From CAVUPF01 sp963777915 (GTDB taxonomy: Bacteria; Actinomycetota; Thermoleophilia; Solirubrobacterales; 70-9): a stretch of 64,000 nt of DNA. The first letter of the stretch is position 1; every line of letters starts with the position of its first letter. The notes below the pieces were generated by a model. That model saw only the letters and a program-made list of their open reading frames with translations, was not told where the DNA came from and ran no database searches. The DNA lies in the NCBI GenBank assembly GCA_963777915.1, contig CAVZSH010000005.1, positions 558,001 through 622,000 on the forward strand, given 5' to 3'. Position numbers and translations under genes: made by a program. Below are positions 17,916 through 26,406 of this stretch, piece by piece.

Positions 17916-19154
17916 ATGGGGAGAGACGCCCAGCCAGGTGGAGCGCTCGATGGGTCCCGGCTGCGCGAGTTGATAGATGTCGGCCGCGGCCTGATGGCGG
18001 AGCTGGACCTGGAGGGCGTGCTGAGCCGGGTGCTCGAGGTCGCCTGCGAGCTGACCGGGGCCCGCTACGCGGCGGTTGGCGTGCTCGACGCGGACCGGCG
18101 CGAGCTGGAGCGCTTCATCACCCGCGGCATCGAGGAGAGAGACAGGGAGGCGATTGGCGCCCTGCCCCGCGGGCTCGGGGTGCTTGGTCTGCTGATCGAG
18201 GACCCCGAGCCTCTTCGGCTCGGCAATGTCGGTGACCATCCCCGTTCCTATGGGTTCCCCCCCGGCCACCCGCCGATGACCAGCTTCCTCGGCGTGCCGA
18301 TCGTGATCCACGGCAAGGCCTGGGGCAACCTCTACTTGACCGAGAAGGCCGGCGGCGGATTCGACGAGGCCGATGAGCAATCGGCGCTGATCCTCGCCGA
18401 GTGGGCGGCGATCGCAGTCGACAACGCCCGCCTCTACCGCGACGTCGAAGAGCAGCGCGATGATCTCGAGCGCGCCGTCCGCAGCCTCGAGGCGACGACC
18501 GAGATCGCCCGTGCCGTCGGCGGGGAGACCGATCTCGACCGGATCCTGGAGACGATTGTCAAGCGGGGGCGAGCTCTGGTCCAGGCGCGCTCGCTGCTGA
18601 TCCTCCTGCGCGAAGGCGAGCATATGGTCGTCGTCGCTGCTGCAGGGCAGCTCCCACAAGGTCTGCTCGGAGAGCGCGCCGAGCTTGAGCGCTCGATCAG
18701 CGGGCGCGTGATCTCGACTCGGAGGGCAGAACGGCTCACGAATGTCAGTGACCACCTGCACTTCGCATTCGGTGACCGGATCCACGCTCAGACAGGTCTA
18801 TTTGTCCCGCTGGTCTACAGGGGCGCCGCGCTTGGAGTGCTCAATGCCTTCGATCACGAAGAGGCCGAGGAATTCAGCCTCGAAGATCAACAGCTCCTGG
18901 AAAGCTTCGCTGCAAGCGCCGCGACCGCCGTCGCAACCGTGCAGTCGGTCGCCGAGCAGAGAATCAGCGAGAACATCGAAGCTGCCGAGCACGAGCGTGG
19001 CCGCTGGGCCCGCGAGCTGCACGACGAGGCGCTTCAAAGCATGGGCGGGCTGCGGGTCCTGCTGGGCGCAGGGACAGCGATAGAGGCGAGGCTTCCTGGC
19101 GCGGTACAACGCAGAGAAAAAGAGGAAGGCGGATGCTCCGCTGAGAGCGGCTGA
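17916..19154 (+). CDS. GAF-GAF sensor histidine kinase, truncated in its HisKA_3 helix
   Basis: Cytosolic sensor of the DevS/DosT-like group, 412 residues. It has two GAF domains (about residues 15-180 and 195-350) separated by a coiled linker, then the start of a HisKA_3 dimerisation domain with the phosphoacceptor in ERGRWARELHDEALQSMGG. After RVLLGAG, where the second helix and the HATPase domain should follow, the sequence changes to a short unrelated tail and stops. The kinase therefore has no ATP-binding domain and should be unable to autophosphorylate. It may survive as a ligand-binding or dominant-negative protein, or be a decaying gene. The cognate regulator candidate is divergent upstream. 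Confidence 0.85.
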   Translation: MGRDAQPGGALDGSRLRELIDVGRGLMAELDLEGVLSRVLEVACELTGARYAAVGVLDADRRELERFITRGIEERDREAIGALPRGLGVLGLLIEDPEPLRLGNVGDHPRSYGFPPGHPPMTSFLGVPIVIHGKAWGNLYLTEKAGGGFDEADEQSALILAEWAAIAVDNARLYRDVEEQRDDLERAVRSLEATTEIARAVGGETDLDRILETIVKRGRALVQARSLLILLREGEHMVVVAAAGQLPQGLLGERAELERSISGRVISTRRAERLTNVSDHLHFAFGDRIHAQTGLFVPLVYRGAALGVLNAFDHEEAEEFSLEDQQLLESFAASAATAVATVQSVAEQRISENIEAAEHERGRWARELHDEALQSMGGLRVLLGAGTAIEARLPGAVQRREKEEGGCSAESG

Positions 19155-19173
19155 GGTGGGTCGCCACGCCGAT

Positions 19174-20986
19174 ATGACTGAACCGATGATCGAGGTCGAG
19201 GCGCTGGCAAAGCGGTTCGGGTCAACGCAGGCGCTTGCCGGGGTTGACCTGGTTGCCGAGGAGGGCAAGGTGCTGGCCCTGCTCGGCCCCAACGGCGCGG
19301 GCAAGACGACCCTGGTGCGAATCCTTGCGACGCTGCTGAAGCCCGACAGCGGTCACGCCACGGTGGCGGGCTGTGACGTGATCGCAGACGCCGCGAAATT
19401 GCGCCCGTTGATCGGCCTCACCGGCCAGTTCGCGGCCGTCGACGAGCTGCTCAGTGGGCGGGAGAACCTCGAGCTGGTCGGGCTTTTCTATCACCTGAGC
19501 AAGGCCGATCGCCGGCGTCAAGCTCAGGGCGTGCTGGAGCGCTTCTCGCTCGCCGACGCCGCCGAGGATCTGGTCAAGACCTACTCGGGTGGCATGCGCC
19601 GCCGCCTTGACGTTCGGGGCCAGTCTGATCGGGCGACCTCGGGTCCTTTTCCTAGACGAGCCGACGACCGGCCTTGACCCCCGCACCCGAAACGACGTGT
19701 GGCGGTTCATCGAGGAGCTCGTCGCCGCCGGCACCACCGTGCTGCTGACGACCCAGTACATGGAGGAGGCAGAGCACCTCGCGCATCGCATCGTCGTGAT
19801 CGACGCCGGCATGGTGGTCGCACAAGGGACAGCAGCTGAGCTCAAAGATCAGATGGGCGGAGACGTGCTCGAAGCCCGCGTGGCCAACCCGGGCGAACTC
19901 GACCGAGCCGCCAGCCTGATCGCCGAGCTCGGACAGGGCGCCCCCCGTACCGATCCCGATCAGCGCAGCGTACGCGTGCCCACCAAGGGCTCCACGCAAG
20001 TGCTTTTAGCCGTTGGGCAGCGCCTTCAGGAGGAAGGCATAGCCCTCGAGGACCTCGGCATCCGACACCCCTCGCTTGACGATGTCTTCCTCGCACTCAC
20101 CGGCAAGTCTGCAGGCGCCAAGCCCGATGGAGATCGAGCAGGTGGCGCATCGACTCCGACGGCCCATGCCGAGTCCCCGCAAACGCTGAATGCCCGCCGG
20201 CCTGTGTCCCCCGCACCGCAGTTGACTGGGGCGGCGCTTGGCGACATCGCCGGTGTCGCCAAGCGCAATCTCTTGCGCATCGTCCGCAACCCGCGCCTGT
20301 TGGTGATCTCCGCGCTTCAGCCGGCGTTGCTGCTGGTGCTCTTCCGCTACGTCCTTGGCGGTGCGATCCACATCCCCGGCGGCAGCTACGTTGACTACAT
20401 CGTCCCTGCCGTCTTCATCGAGGCGGTGATGATCGGCGGCATGGCTACCGCGATCGGACTGGCAGATGACCTGCGCAGCGGCATCATCGACCGCTTCCGC
20501 AGCCTGCCGATGGCCCGCTCAGCCGTACTCGCCGGCCGCACCCTCGCCGACCTCAGCCGCAGCGTCTTCTCGCTGGCCCTGATGGTCGGCCTGGGATTGC
20601 TTGTGGGATTCAGCTTCCACGGCAGCCTCGGTGCCGTCTTCGGCGGTTTGGCGCTAGTGATCGTCTTCGGCTACTGCTTCTCCTGGGTCTACGCCACCAT
20701 CGGCCTGATCACGAAGGATCCCGAAACCGCTCAGGTCGCCGGCATCTTGCCGTTCTTCATCCTCGTGTTCGCCAGCTCGGCGATCGTGCCGGTCGCCACC
20801 ATGCCAGGCTGGCTGCAGCCCTTCGCCAATCACCAGCCGGTCAGCATCACGATCAACGCGGTCCGAGCCCTGCTGCAGGGCGAACCGACGCACAACTGGG
20901 TCTGGCAGTCGCTTGCCTGGTCGGCCGGCATCTTCCTGGTCTTCTTCATCGTTGCCGTACGCCTTTACCGCAACGTCGCCGCGTGA
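19174..20986 (+). pseudogene. Fused ABC-2 drug exporter (DrrA-DrrB type), frame broken by one base
   Basis: One reading unit would encode an ATPase followed by its permease. The ATPase half has Walker A LLGPNGAGKTT, signature YSGGMRRRLD, Walker B VLFLDEPTTGLDPR and a DrrA-like C-terminal domain. A linker (about 20115-20225) leads into an ABC-2 permease with six predicted membrane segments. Between the signature and Walker B, at about 19615, an extra base moves the frame by +1. Removing one base restores VGASLIGRPRVLF. As written, an ATPase fragment ends at 19677 and the rest could only start internally. The start ATG 19174 follows GAGGTGGG. Single-polypeptide DrrAB is less common than two genes. 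Confidence 0.8.
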
Positions 20987-21210
20987 ACGACAAGCAGTAG
21001 CCAGCTGGGAGGGCCACCGCGTGCTGTGCTTTGCCCACCCATGTGGCCCGGCGGTCTGGCGGAGACGTATGTCTCCCGCGTCTCCTTGAGGGCAGCGCTG
21101 TCGCTGTGGACGGCGATCCCGCTGGGCTGGGTGTGAGTGCACGCCGTATAGGAGATGACGAACCAGTCGCCCCGGGCAGGACTGTTATGCCGCTTGATCC
21201 CAGTGGCCAA
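20965..21210 (-). CDS. Possible small hypothetical protein
   Basis: An 81-codon frame beginning with TTG, between the exporter remnant and the ISL3 element. The stretch GDWFVISYTACTHTQPSG looks protein-like rather than a random high-GC frame, but there is no clear ribosome-binding site and no family was recognised. It overlaps the 3' end of the exporter by 22 bases on the other strand. Treat as a weak prediction. Confidence 0.25.
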   Translation of the reverse strand: MATGIKRHNSPARGDWFVISYTACTHTQPSGIAVHSDSAALKETRETYVSARPPGHMGGQSTARGGPPSWLLLVVHAATLR

Positions 21211-21250
21211 CGTCGCCTCGCTGAGCTCGGCGACTGCTGGGCGGGTTTTT

Positions 21251-22633
21251 GGACTCTCCTGACGTTTCCGTGGGTCACCGTGTGCGGCGTCCAGGAAGGT
21301 CGGGGCAAAGACCGCCGAGGCTGAGCATCGCCAGCGCGATCAGCGCCTGTGGGGAGTGAAACCCGAAGGCCCGGCGGGCGATCAACCGGATCTGGGTGTT
21401 GATCGCCTCCACCCGGGCGTTGGAGAGGCCGTGGCGAATCGCGGCCACGATCCCCTCTCGCTGCTCGGTGATCGTGCGGGCGAGCTTCACGAAGGGCCGC
21501 AGGCGAGAGCGCCGAGCCCACTGGAGCCATTCCTCGAGCAGGATGATCGCCCGCCGGGCGGGCAGGCGGTAGATCTGGCGCAGCTGCTCCTTCAGCAGGT
21601 AGGCGCGATAGAGGGGCCGGTTTACCCGCTCGATCTCGGCGAGCTTGGCCTGCTGGCGGAAGGTCAGGTTCTCGGGGTTCTTCCAGAGCGCGAAGCGGGC
21701 GCCCTTTAGCTCGGCGGCGACCGCACCCTGGCCCTGGCGTCGCGCCTCGTTCCAGACTTCGCGGCGGATCCGATCGAGGGCCTCGGTGGCGAGCGCCACG
21801 ACGTGGAAGGGATCGACGCAGCGCTTGGCTTCGGGGCAGCGCTCGGCGATCGGTCCCGAGATCCAGCCCGCCATGTCGCAGGAGACGAGCTTGAGCGCCT
21901 TGCAGCGCTGCTCGCCGAGCTCTTCGAAGAACGCCTCAACCGTCTTCGTGTTTCGTCCCGGGGCCGCCCAGACGAGCCGACCCGTGTCGTGGTCGACGAC
22001 CACGGTCAGGTAGCGCTGGCCCTTGCGATGGGAGATCTCATCGATCCCGATCCGCTCAAGGCCGGCGAGCAGGTCAAGAGCGCGTCCTGTCTCGGCGGCG
22101 ACTCGCTCGCAGATCCTCCCCACGCTGCGCCAGCTGACCCGCATCAGCTCTGCGACGGCGCTCTTTGAGGTGTTCACCGCGAGCCAGGCGACCTGGTCCT
22201 CGAAGGCGCGGGTGAAACGCGAGTCGTGGCGGGCCCAGGGGAGCGCGCAGACGACCACGCCATGGCGGGCGCAGCTCACCCTCGGCGCCTCCGCCTCCAC
22301 ATAGGCGAAGCTGGTGCCGAGGTCGGGCGCCCGCCAGCGCCGGATCCCCGCGCCGAGGTCAAAGCCAGGCGATCGGCGCCGGCAGATGCCGCAGCGATCG
22401 CGCTCTGCATAGCGGGGGCGGGCCCTCACCACAACCTCGCCGCGATCGCCTACCTGGACGTCTTCGATGACGGCTCGCTCCAGCCCGAGCAGGCGTCCCC
22501 ATACCCTTTTCTTGCGCACGTCGTCTCCGCTCCTTTGCTTCCGACTCTTCTGACAAGCCGGAAACCTAGGCGTGGAGCGGCGTGCGCCTTACTTCAGGTG
22601 CTTACTTCACCCACGGAAACGTCAGGAGCGCCC
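21251..22633 (-). mobile_element. ISL3-family insertion sequence
   Basis: The element is bounded by 25-bp inverted repeats, 21251-21275 and 22609-22633, matching at 23 of 25 positions with a perfect inner 19-20 bp core (CTCCTGACGTTTCCGTGGGT on the left). It contains one transposase gene whose stop lies against the left repeat. Both ends abut T-rich runs (21246-21250 and 22634-22640), in line with the AT-rich targets of ISL3 elements, but a clean 8-bp duplication could not be identified. Confidence 0.88.
21275..22519 (-). CDS. ISL3-family transposase
   Basis: 414-residue transposase. The N-terminal zinc-finger-like region has CGICRRR and a downstream cysteine-histidine pair (VSCARHG), followed by a helix-turn-helix. 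The DDE core starts at GIDEISHRKGQRY, continues through SCDMAGW and CVDPFHVV, and ends in the conserved NARVEAINTQIRLIARRAFG region with the glutamate. Intact length suggests it could be active. It is the only gene of the element described at 21251-22633. Confidence 0.93.
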   Translation of the reverse strand: MRKKRVWGRLLGLERAVIEDVQVGDRGEVVVRARPRYAERDRCGICRRRSPGFDLGAGIRRWRAPDLGTSFAYVEAEAPRVSCARHGVVVCALPWARHDSRFTRAFEDQVAWLAVNTSKSAVAELMRVSWRSVGRICERVAAETGRALDLLAGLERIGIDEISHRKGQRYLTVVVDHDTGRLVWAAPGRNTKTVEAFFEELGEQRCKALKLVSCDMAGWISGPIAERCPEAKRCVDPFHVVALATEALDRIRREVWNEARRQGQGAVAAELKGARFALWKNPENLTFRQQAKLAEIERVNRPLYRAYLLKEQLRQIYRLPARRAIILLEEWLQWARRSRLRPFVKLARTITEQREGIVAAIRHGLSNARVEAINTQIRLIARRAFGFHSPQALIALAMLSLGGLCPDLPGRRTR

Positions 22634-22691
22634 TTTTTTTGCTTGTGGCGCTCATCGGTCGTGTCAGCCTGGGCCTTAAACTGCACAGCGC

Positions 22692-23177
22692 ATGGACCCG
22701 ACTCACAAGCAGAAAACCGAATGGGAGGGATGGCCATTCACCTCGATGGACGAGGTCGCCGATTTCGCCTCATACCTCGGCGAACAGGTTCGGGAGGTCG
22801 CCGAAAGCACTGGGGTTTCCATCAGCGTCAACTATGAGGACAAAGAGTTCAAACACCTGACGCTTGCGGAGTTTAAGGAACAGGCGTTAGCGTTGCCCCT
22901 TGACTCGGTCGTCAATCTCAGCATATGCGCTGGAGAATTCGACCGGGACGCTGTGATCGCGTGGTTGTTCCTCTTTCGCGCCGGCATGAGAACCACCTTG
23001 AGTATTGATGGCCGAAAGGTCACAGCTGTTAATCACGTTAAGGTACGGATCGATGCGGAGGTTAAGAGGCTCTTTAAACAGAAGCATGAGGGAGAATCGG
23101 CGGCAGCGGCAACAGTGCGCGACCATACTGCCCCTCCGTCGCGGTGGAGACGATGGATAACAACTCGTGGACGGTGA
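22692..23177 (+). CDS. Hypothetical protein
   Basis: 161-residue protein of unknown function lying just outside the ISL3 element. The first 130 residues have an amphipathic, coding-like composition (for example GWPFTSMDEVADFASYLG and LTLAEFKEQALALPLDSV), with lower GC than the neighbours. The last 25 residues are basic and low-complexity. A second frame that begins inside its 3' end (23153) encodes a membrane helix, so this gene may originally have continued into a C-terminal anchor and been shortened by a frameshift. No homologous family was recognised. Confidence 0.6.
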   Translation: MDPTHKQKTEWEGWPFTSMDEVADFASYLGEQVREVAESTGVSISVNYEDKEFKHLTLAEFKEQALALPLDSVVNLSICAGEFDRDAVIAWLFLFRAGMRTTLSIDGRKVTAVNHVKVRIDAEVKRLFKQKHEGESAAAATVRDHTAPPSRWRRWITTRGR

Positions 23178-23278
23178 GGATCGAGGGTGGGACCGCAATT
23201 CCGATCATCACCATTATCGTCCTGCTCGCAGTTCACCGTCGAGTCGGGAGCGGCTCTTCAGTAACAGCGACAACCTGA
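23153..23278 (+). CDS. Small single-helix membrane peptide or displaced C-terminus
   Basis: 41 residues starting MDNNSWTVRIEGGTAIPI and running into a hydrophobic helix (ITIIVLLAV) with a basic end. The pattern of polar start, W-x-V-x-I-x-GG and then a membrane helix is common at the C-termini of soluble bacterial proteins that carry a terminal anchor. It overlaps the end of the 161-residue hypothetical gene by 25 bases in another frame, so it is either a coupled small protein or that gene's original tail after a frameshift. Confidence 0.4.
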   Translation: MDNNSWTVRIEGGTAIPIITIIVLLAVHRRVGSGSSVTATT

Positions 23279-23436
23279 TTGGCGTGAAGGGAAACCTTGA
23301 CTGGGTTGCTCGTCCCGTGTTCCGCAGTTTCAAACTCGACGAAGCGGTCGGAAGCTTTGTTGAGCGTATGAGCAACAGCCTCCCGGCTGGCTGGCACAGG
23401 GATGACGAGTCCACCGGTCGTATGAATGTAGGCCAT
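23233..23436 (-). CDS. Small conserved-looking hypothetical protein
   Basis: 67 residues, starting MAYIHTTGGLVIPVPAS and ending in a V-x-L-x-x-NQVVAVTEE stretch. Composition and strand-like alternation suggest a real small beta-rich protein rather than a shadow frame, but it has no clear Shine-Dalgarno and no named family. It is antisense to the 3' end of the small membrane frame (overlap 23233-23278) and ends 12 bases before the IS630 element on its upstream side. Confidence 0.5.
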   Translation of the reverse strand: MAYIHTTGGLVIPVPASREAVAHTLNKASDRFVEFETAEHGTSNPVKVSLHANQVVAVTEEPLPTRR

Positions 23437-23447
23437 GCCACAGACTA

Positions 23448-24593
23448 GTGCACCGTCTCAGTTTTGGTTGGTGATTGCGTCGAGTGCGACTCTTCCGCGG
23501 CGGACCTTGTCGAGGATCTGATCGGCGGTTGCGGTCCAGATGAAAGGCTGGGGGTCATCGTTGTTGGCTTTGAGGTAGGCCTCGATCGCTGCGATCAGGT
23601 CGGGGACGCTGTGAAAGATGCCGCGGCGGATCGCCTTGTCTGTCAGCTTGCCGAACCACCGCTCGATCAAATTCAGCCAGGAGCTCGAGGTCGGCGTGAA
23701 GTGCAGGTGAAAGCGCGGGTGGCGGGCGAGCCACTTCTTGACGTTGGCGTGCTTGTGGGTGGCGTAGTTGTCGAGGATCAGGTGGATCTCGAGTCCGTCG
23801 GGGACCTCGCGATCGATGATCGCCAGGAACTTCAGGAACTCGACGTGGCGGTGGCGAGGCAAACACTCACCGATCACCGTGCCGTCCAGCACGTCAAGCG
23901 CGGCAAACAGCGTCGTGGTGCCGTTGCGCTTGAAGTCGTGGGTCATCGTGCCGGCCCGGCCCTTCTTCATCGGCAGCGAGGCCTGGGTGCGATCGAGCGC
24001 CTGGATCTGGCTCTTCTCGTCCATGCACAGCACGACCGCCTTCTCAGGCGGGTTTAGGTAAAGGCCGACGACATCGACGAGCTTCTCCTCAAAGCGGCGA
24101 TCGCCCGAGAGCTTGAAGGTCTCCACCCGGTGCGGCTTTAACCCCCGCGCCGACCAGATCCGTTGCACCGTGGCCGGGCTGACACCCTGGGCCTTGGCCA
24201 TCGAGCGAGTGCTCCAGTGCGTCTCTCCCGCGGGCTTCTCGTGCAGTGTCGCGTGCACGATCGCCTCGACCAGCTCCGCCGGGATCGAGGGCTTACGCCC
24301 GCGGCCTGGGTGGATCGGGCCGAACAGCAAGAGCCCCTCCTCTGCGAACCGTGCCCGCCAGTTGCTGACGCTGGTCGGCGAGACGCCGAGCTCGCTGCCG
24401 ATCTGCGTGTTCGCGACCCCCTCGGCAGCGAGCAGCAAGGCGCGCGCTCGTTGCACATCGCGGTGCCTTGCAGTACGCGATTTGGCGAGCTTGCTGAGTA
24501 CTTCTCGCTGGCCCTCGGCCAGCGGCATGGCGGCTGTGGGAGGGCGCATACGCAACCCTACCATAAACCCCACTTATTTACGAGACGCTACAC
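23448..24593 (-). mobile_element. IS630-family insertion sequence
   Basis: The ends carry short imperfect inverted repeats, GTGCACCGTCTCA at the left (23448-23460) and the inverse of GTGTAGCGTCTCG at the right (24581-24593), ten of 13 matching. Both are flanked outside by TA (23446-23447 and 24594-24595), the target duplication expected for IS630/Tc1 elements. One intact transposase gene fills the element. Confidence 0.85.
23458..24573 (-). CDS. IS630-family transposase
   Basis: 371-residue transposase. An N-terminal Tc1-like double helix-turn-helix (GVSPTSVSNWRARF and GVSPATVQRIWSARG) is followed by a DDE core with aspartates in VVLCMDEKSQ and HLILDNYATHK and the glutamate in WLNLIERWFGKLTDKA. 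It is full length with no visible lesion, so the element may be active. Confidence 0.94.
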   Translation of the reverse strand: MGFMVGLRMRPPTAAMPLAEGQREVLSKLAKSRTARHRDVQRARALLLAAEGVANTQIGSELGVSPTSVSNWRARFAEEGLLLFGPIHPGRGRKPSIPAELVEAIVHATLHEKPAGETHWSTRSMAKAQGVSPATVQRIWSARGLKPHRVETFKLSGDRRFEEKLVDVVGLYLNPPEKAVVLCMDEKSQIQALDRTQASLPMKKGRAGTMTHDFKRNGTTTLFAALDVLDGTVIGECLPRHRHVEFLKFLAIIDREVPDGLEIHLILDNYATHKHANVKKWLARHPRFHLHFTPTSSSWLNLIERWFGKLTDKAIRRGIFHSVPDLIAAIEAYLKANNDDPQPFIWTATADQILDKVRRGRVALDAITNQN

Positions 24594-24846
24594 TAGCTTC
24601 CTTTTCCCGTTGAGGCCCGGCACTGACGCTGGGTTACGCCCAAGAATGAGGAGCCTCTCGTAAAGCCCGCATGCATATTCGAGGCCCGCTCCTTCGAGTC
24701 CAGTGATGCCGGCCCACCCCGAGTGACCGTGAAGGTGAAGGTCAAGCTACGCCAGACCGAAGGACCTAGCCCGGAAGGGTTACGCAGCTCCAGCAACTCG
24801 ATCTTGCCCCCGCGGTGACAGCCAGAAGCCAGCCGAAGGGCGCCCA

Positions 24847-26289
24847 GTGAGCCAGAGCGGAGACCAGCTGAAAGCTGGCCAGTTGGGCACGGCCGATGTG
24901 ACGGCCTCGACGGTCGCCAACATCGGCCCGGGGATCGACTTCTACTTCGCCTTCGGGGTAATCGCCGTCACCGCTGGCGTCGCCGCCCCGTTGACGATCC
25001 TCGCTGCAGGTGTGGCCGTCGTCCTCCTCGCCTACACGGTGGCTGAGTTCACCAAGGCGGAGCCCTCGGCAGGAAGCTTCATCACCTACGTTGAGACCTC
25101 ACTGGGACCGAGAGCCGGGGTCGCCACAGCCCTGCTGGTCGCGGTGGGGTACAGCGTGGCGATCGCGGGGGTGTTCACGATGTCGGGTGGCATGGTCGCG
25201 ATGACCCTCGCCCACTACACGTCGTGGAGCCCCCCTTGGGAGCCACTGACCGTCGTGTTCACTGTCGGCGCCATCTGGCTGACGGTGCGCGGCGTCAGGC
25301 TTTCGACCACGGCTGTGGGCTTGGCTGTCCTCATACAGGTGGCGATCATGCTGATTGTCTGCGTCATTGTCCTCGTTGACCAGCGCGCCCATCTCTCGGC
25401 CATACCGTTCTCCTGGGCGCACCTCACCGGGGGTCTGGCTGGCCTGTCGGCAGGCTTCCCACTCGCCCTTTACATGTTCATTGGATGGGAGAACGGCCCG
25501 GCACTCGCCGAGGAGTGTCGCAATCCGAGGCGCACCGTCCCGAGGGCCCTCTACTTATCGATCGCGATCGGCGCCGCCCTCTTCGTCTTCTTCGCCTATG
25601 CCACCGTCACCGGCTTTCACTACAACGTCTCCTCCATCGGCCGTTCATCGGTCCCGTTCCTGACCGTGGCCGACCAATATCTCGGCAGCGCGGCCATCTT
25701 GGCCTGGGTCGCCGGAATCGTCTCTGTTCTCGCCACCCTGATCGCCGCCGCGAACTCCCAGGCGCGCATGCTCTTCGACGGCGGCAGATCGGGGCTCCTC
25801 CCGGGATGGTTCGGTCACGTCCGCCCCCCGGCCAACGCGCCGGTAAATGCTTTGCTGGGCATGGCCGGCGTCGGACTCGGGATCATCGGGGTCTGGTGGA
25901 TATCCCACCTGATCGGTGTTGACACGGGATCGATGAACCCCGTCGGCCTCTATGCCGAGTGCTCGACGATGGGTACGATCGTGATTCTGTTCGTCTACTT
26001 CCTGACGACCCTTGCCCTTCCGGTCTTCATGTGGCGTCGACACCGGCAGTCGTTTTCAGCCCTCCGACACGTGGCCATCCCGGTCCTCGGGGCCCTGACC
26101 CTGATCGTGCCGTTCATCGAGTTGTGCAAGCCGGGGCAGCCTGCGCCCTACAGCGCGTTCCCCTACATCGCACTGGCGATCGTGGCGGTGGCCGCCGTGC
26201 TCGCCTGCATCACCGTGCACCGCCACCCGTCCACCGGCGCGGGTGAGGGGACGACATTCTCCGAATCTGCGAGCGACCGGGGGCGCTGA
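24847..26289 (+). CDS. APC-family amino acid permease
   Basis: Integral membrane transporter of 480 residues with about twelve helices, of the amino acid-polyamine-organocation superfamily. The first helix region DVTASTVANIGPG holds the unwound substrate-binding segment seen in APC carriers, and the family-typical GWENGPALAEECRNPRR (helix 6 into the cytoplasmic loop) is present. The substrate cannot be specified. The start is GTG with GAAGGG upstream. It stands alone, followed 117 bases later by a TetR regulator that could control it. Confidence 0.9.
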   Translation: MSQSGDQLKAGQLGTADVTASTVANIGPGIDFYFAFGVIAVTAGVAAPLTILAAGVAVVLLAYTVAEFTKAEPSAGSFITYVETSLGPRAGVATALLVAVGYSVAIAGVFTMSGGMVAMTLAHYTSWSPPWEPLTVVFTVGAIWLTVRGVRLSTTAVGLAVLIQVAIMLIVCVIVLVDQRAHLSAIPFSWAHLTGGLAGLSAGFPLALYMFIGWENGPALAEECRNPRRTVPRALYLSIAIGAALFVFFAYATVTGFHYNVSSIGRSSVPFLTVADQYLGSAAILAWVAGIVSVLATLIAAANSQARMLFDGGRSGLLPGWFGHVRPPANAPVNALLGMAGVGLGIIGVWWISHLIGVDTGSMNPVGLYAECSTMGTIVILFVYFLTTLALPVFMWRRHRQSFSALRHVAIPVLGALTLIVPFIELCKPGQPAPYSAFPYIALAIVAVAAVLACITVHRHPSTGAGEGTTFSESASDRGR

Positions 26290-26380
26290 GCACGGCGCTG
26301 AGCAGCGCAGCTCGCGCTCCAGCCCGGGCACCGAGGAGGTGGTTGGATTGCTCGGTGACCCGATGCATGGATTAGCGTTA

Positions 26381-26392
26381 CAATTTAAATTG
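26381..26392. promoter_or_regulatory. Palindromic operator candidate upstream of the TetR gene
   Basis: A perfect 12-bp palindrome CAATTTAAATTG lies 15 bases before the TetR start and overlaps a possible -10 hexamer TACAAT (26379-26384). It is strikingly AT-rich in a high-GC region. Its place fits autorepression by the TetR protein, though no binding data exist and no good -35 was found. Confidence 0.45.
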
Positions 26393-26406
26393 GAGACGCA
26401 ATCTGA

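Noticed and set aside
24596..24846. Possible tRNA-like T-loop (TTCGAGTCC near 24694) between IS630 and the APC permease
   Set aside because: No acceptor stem or anticodon arm could be folded around it. The stretch shows no gene and no other clear element.
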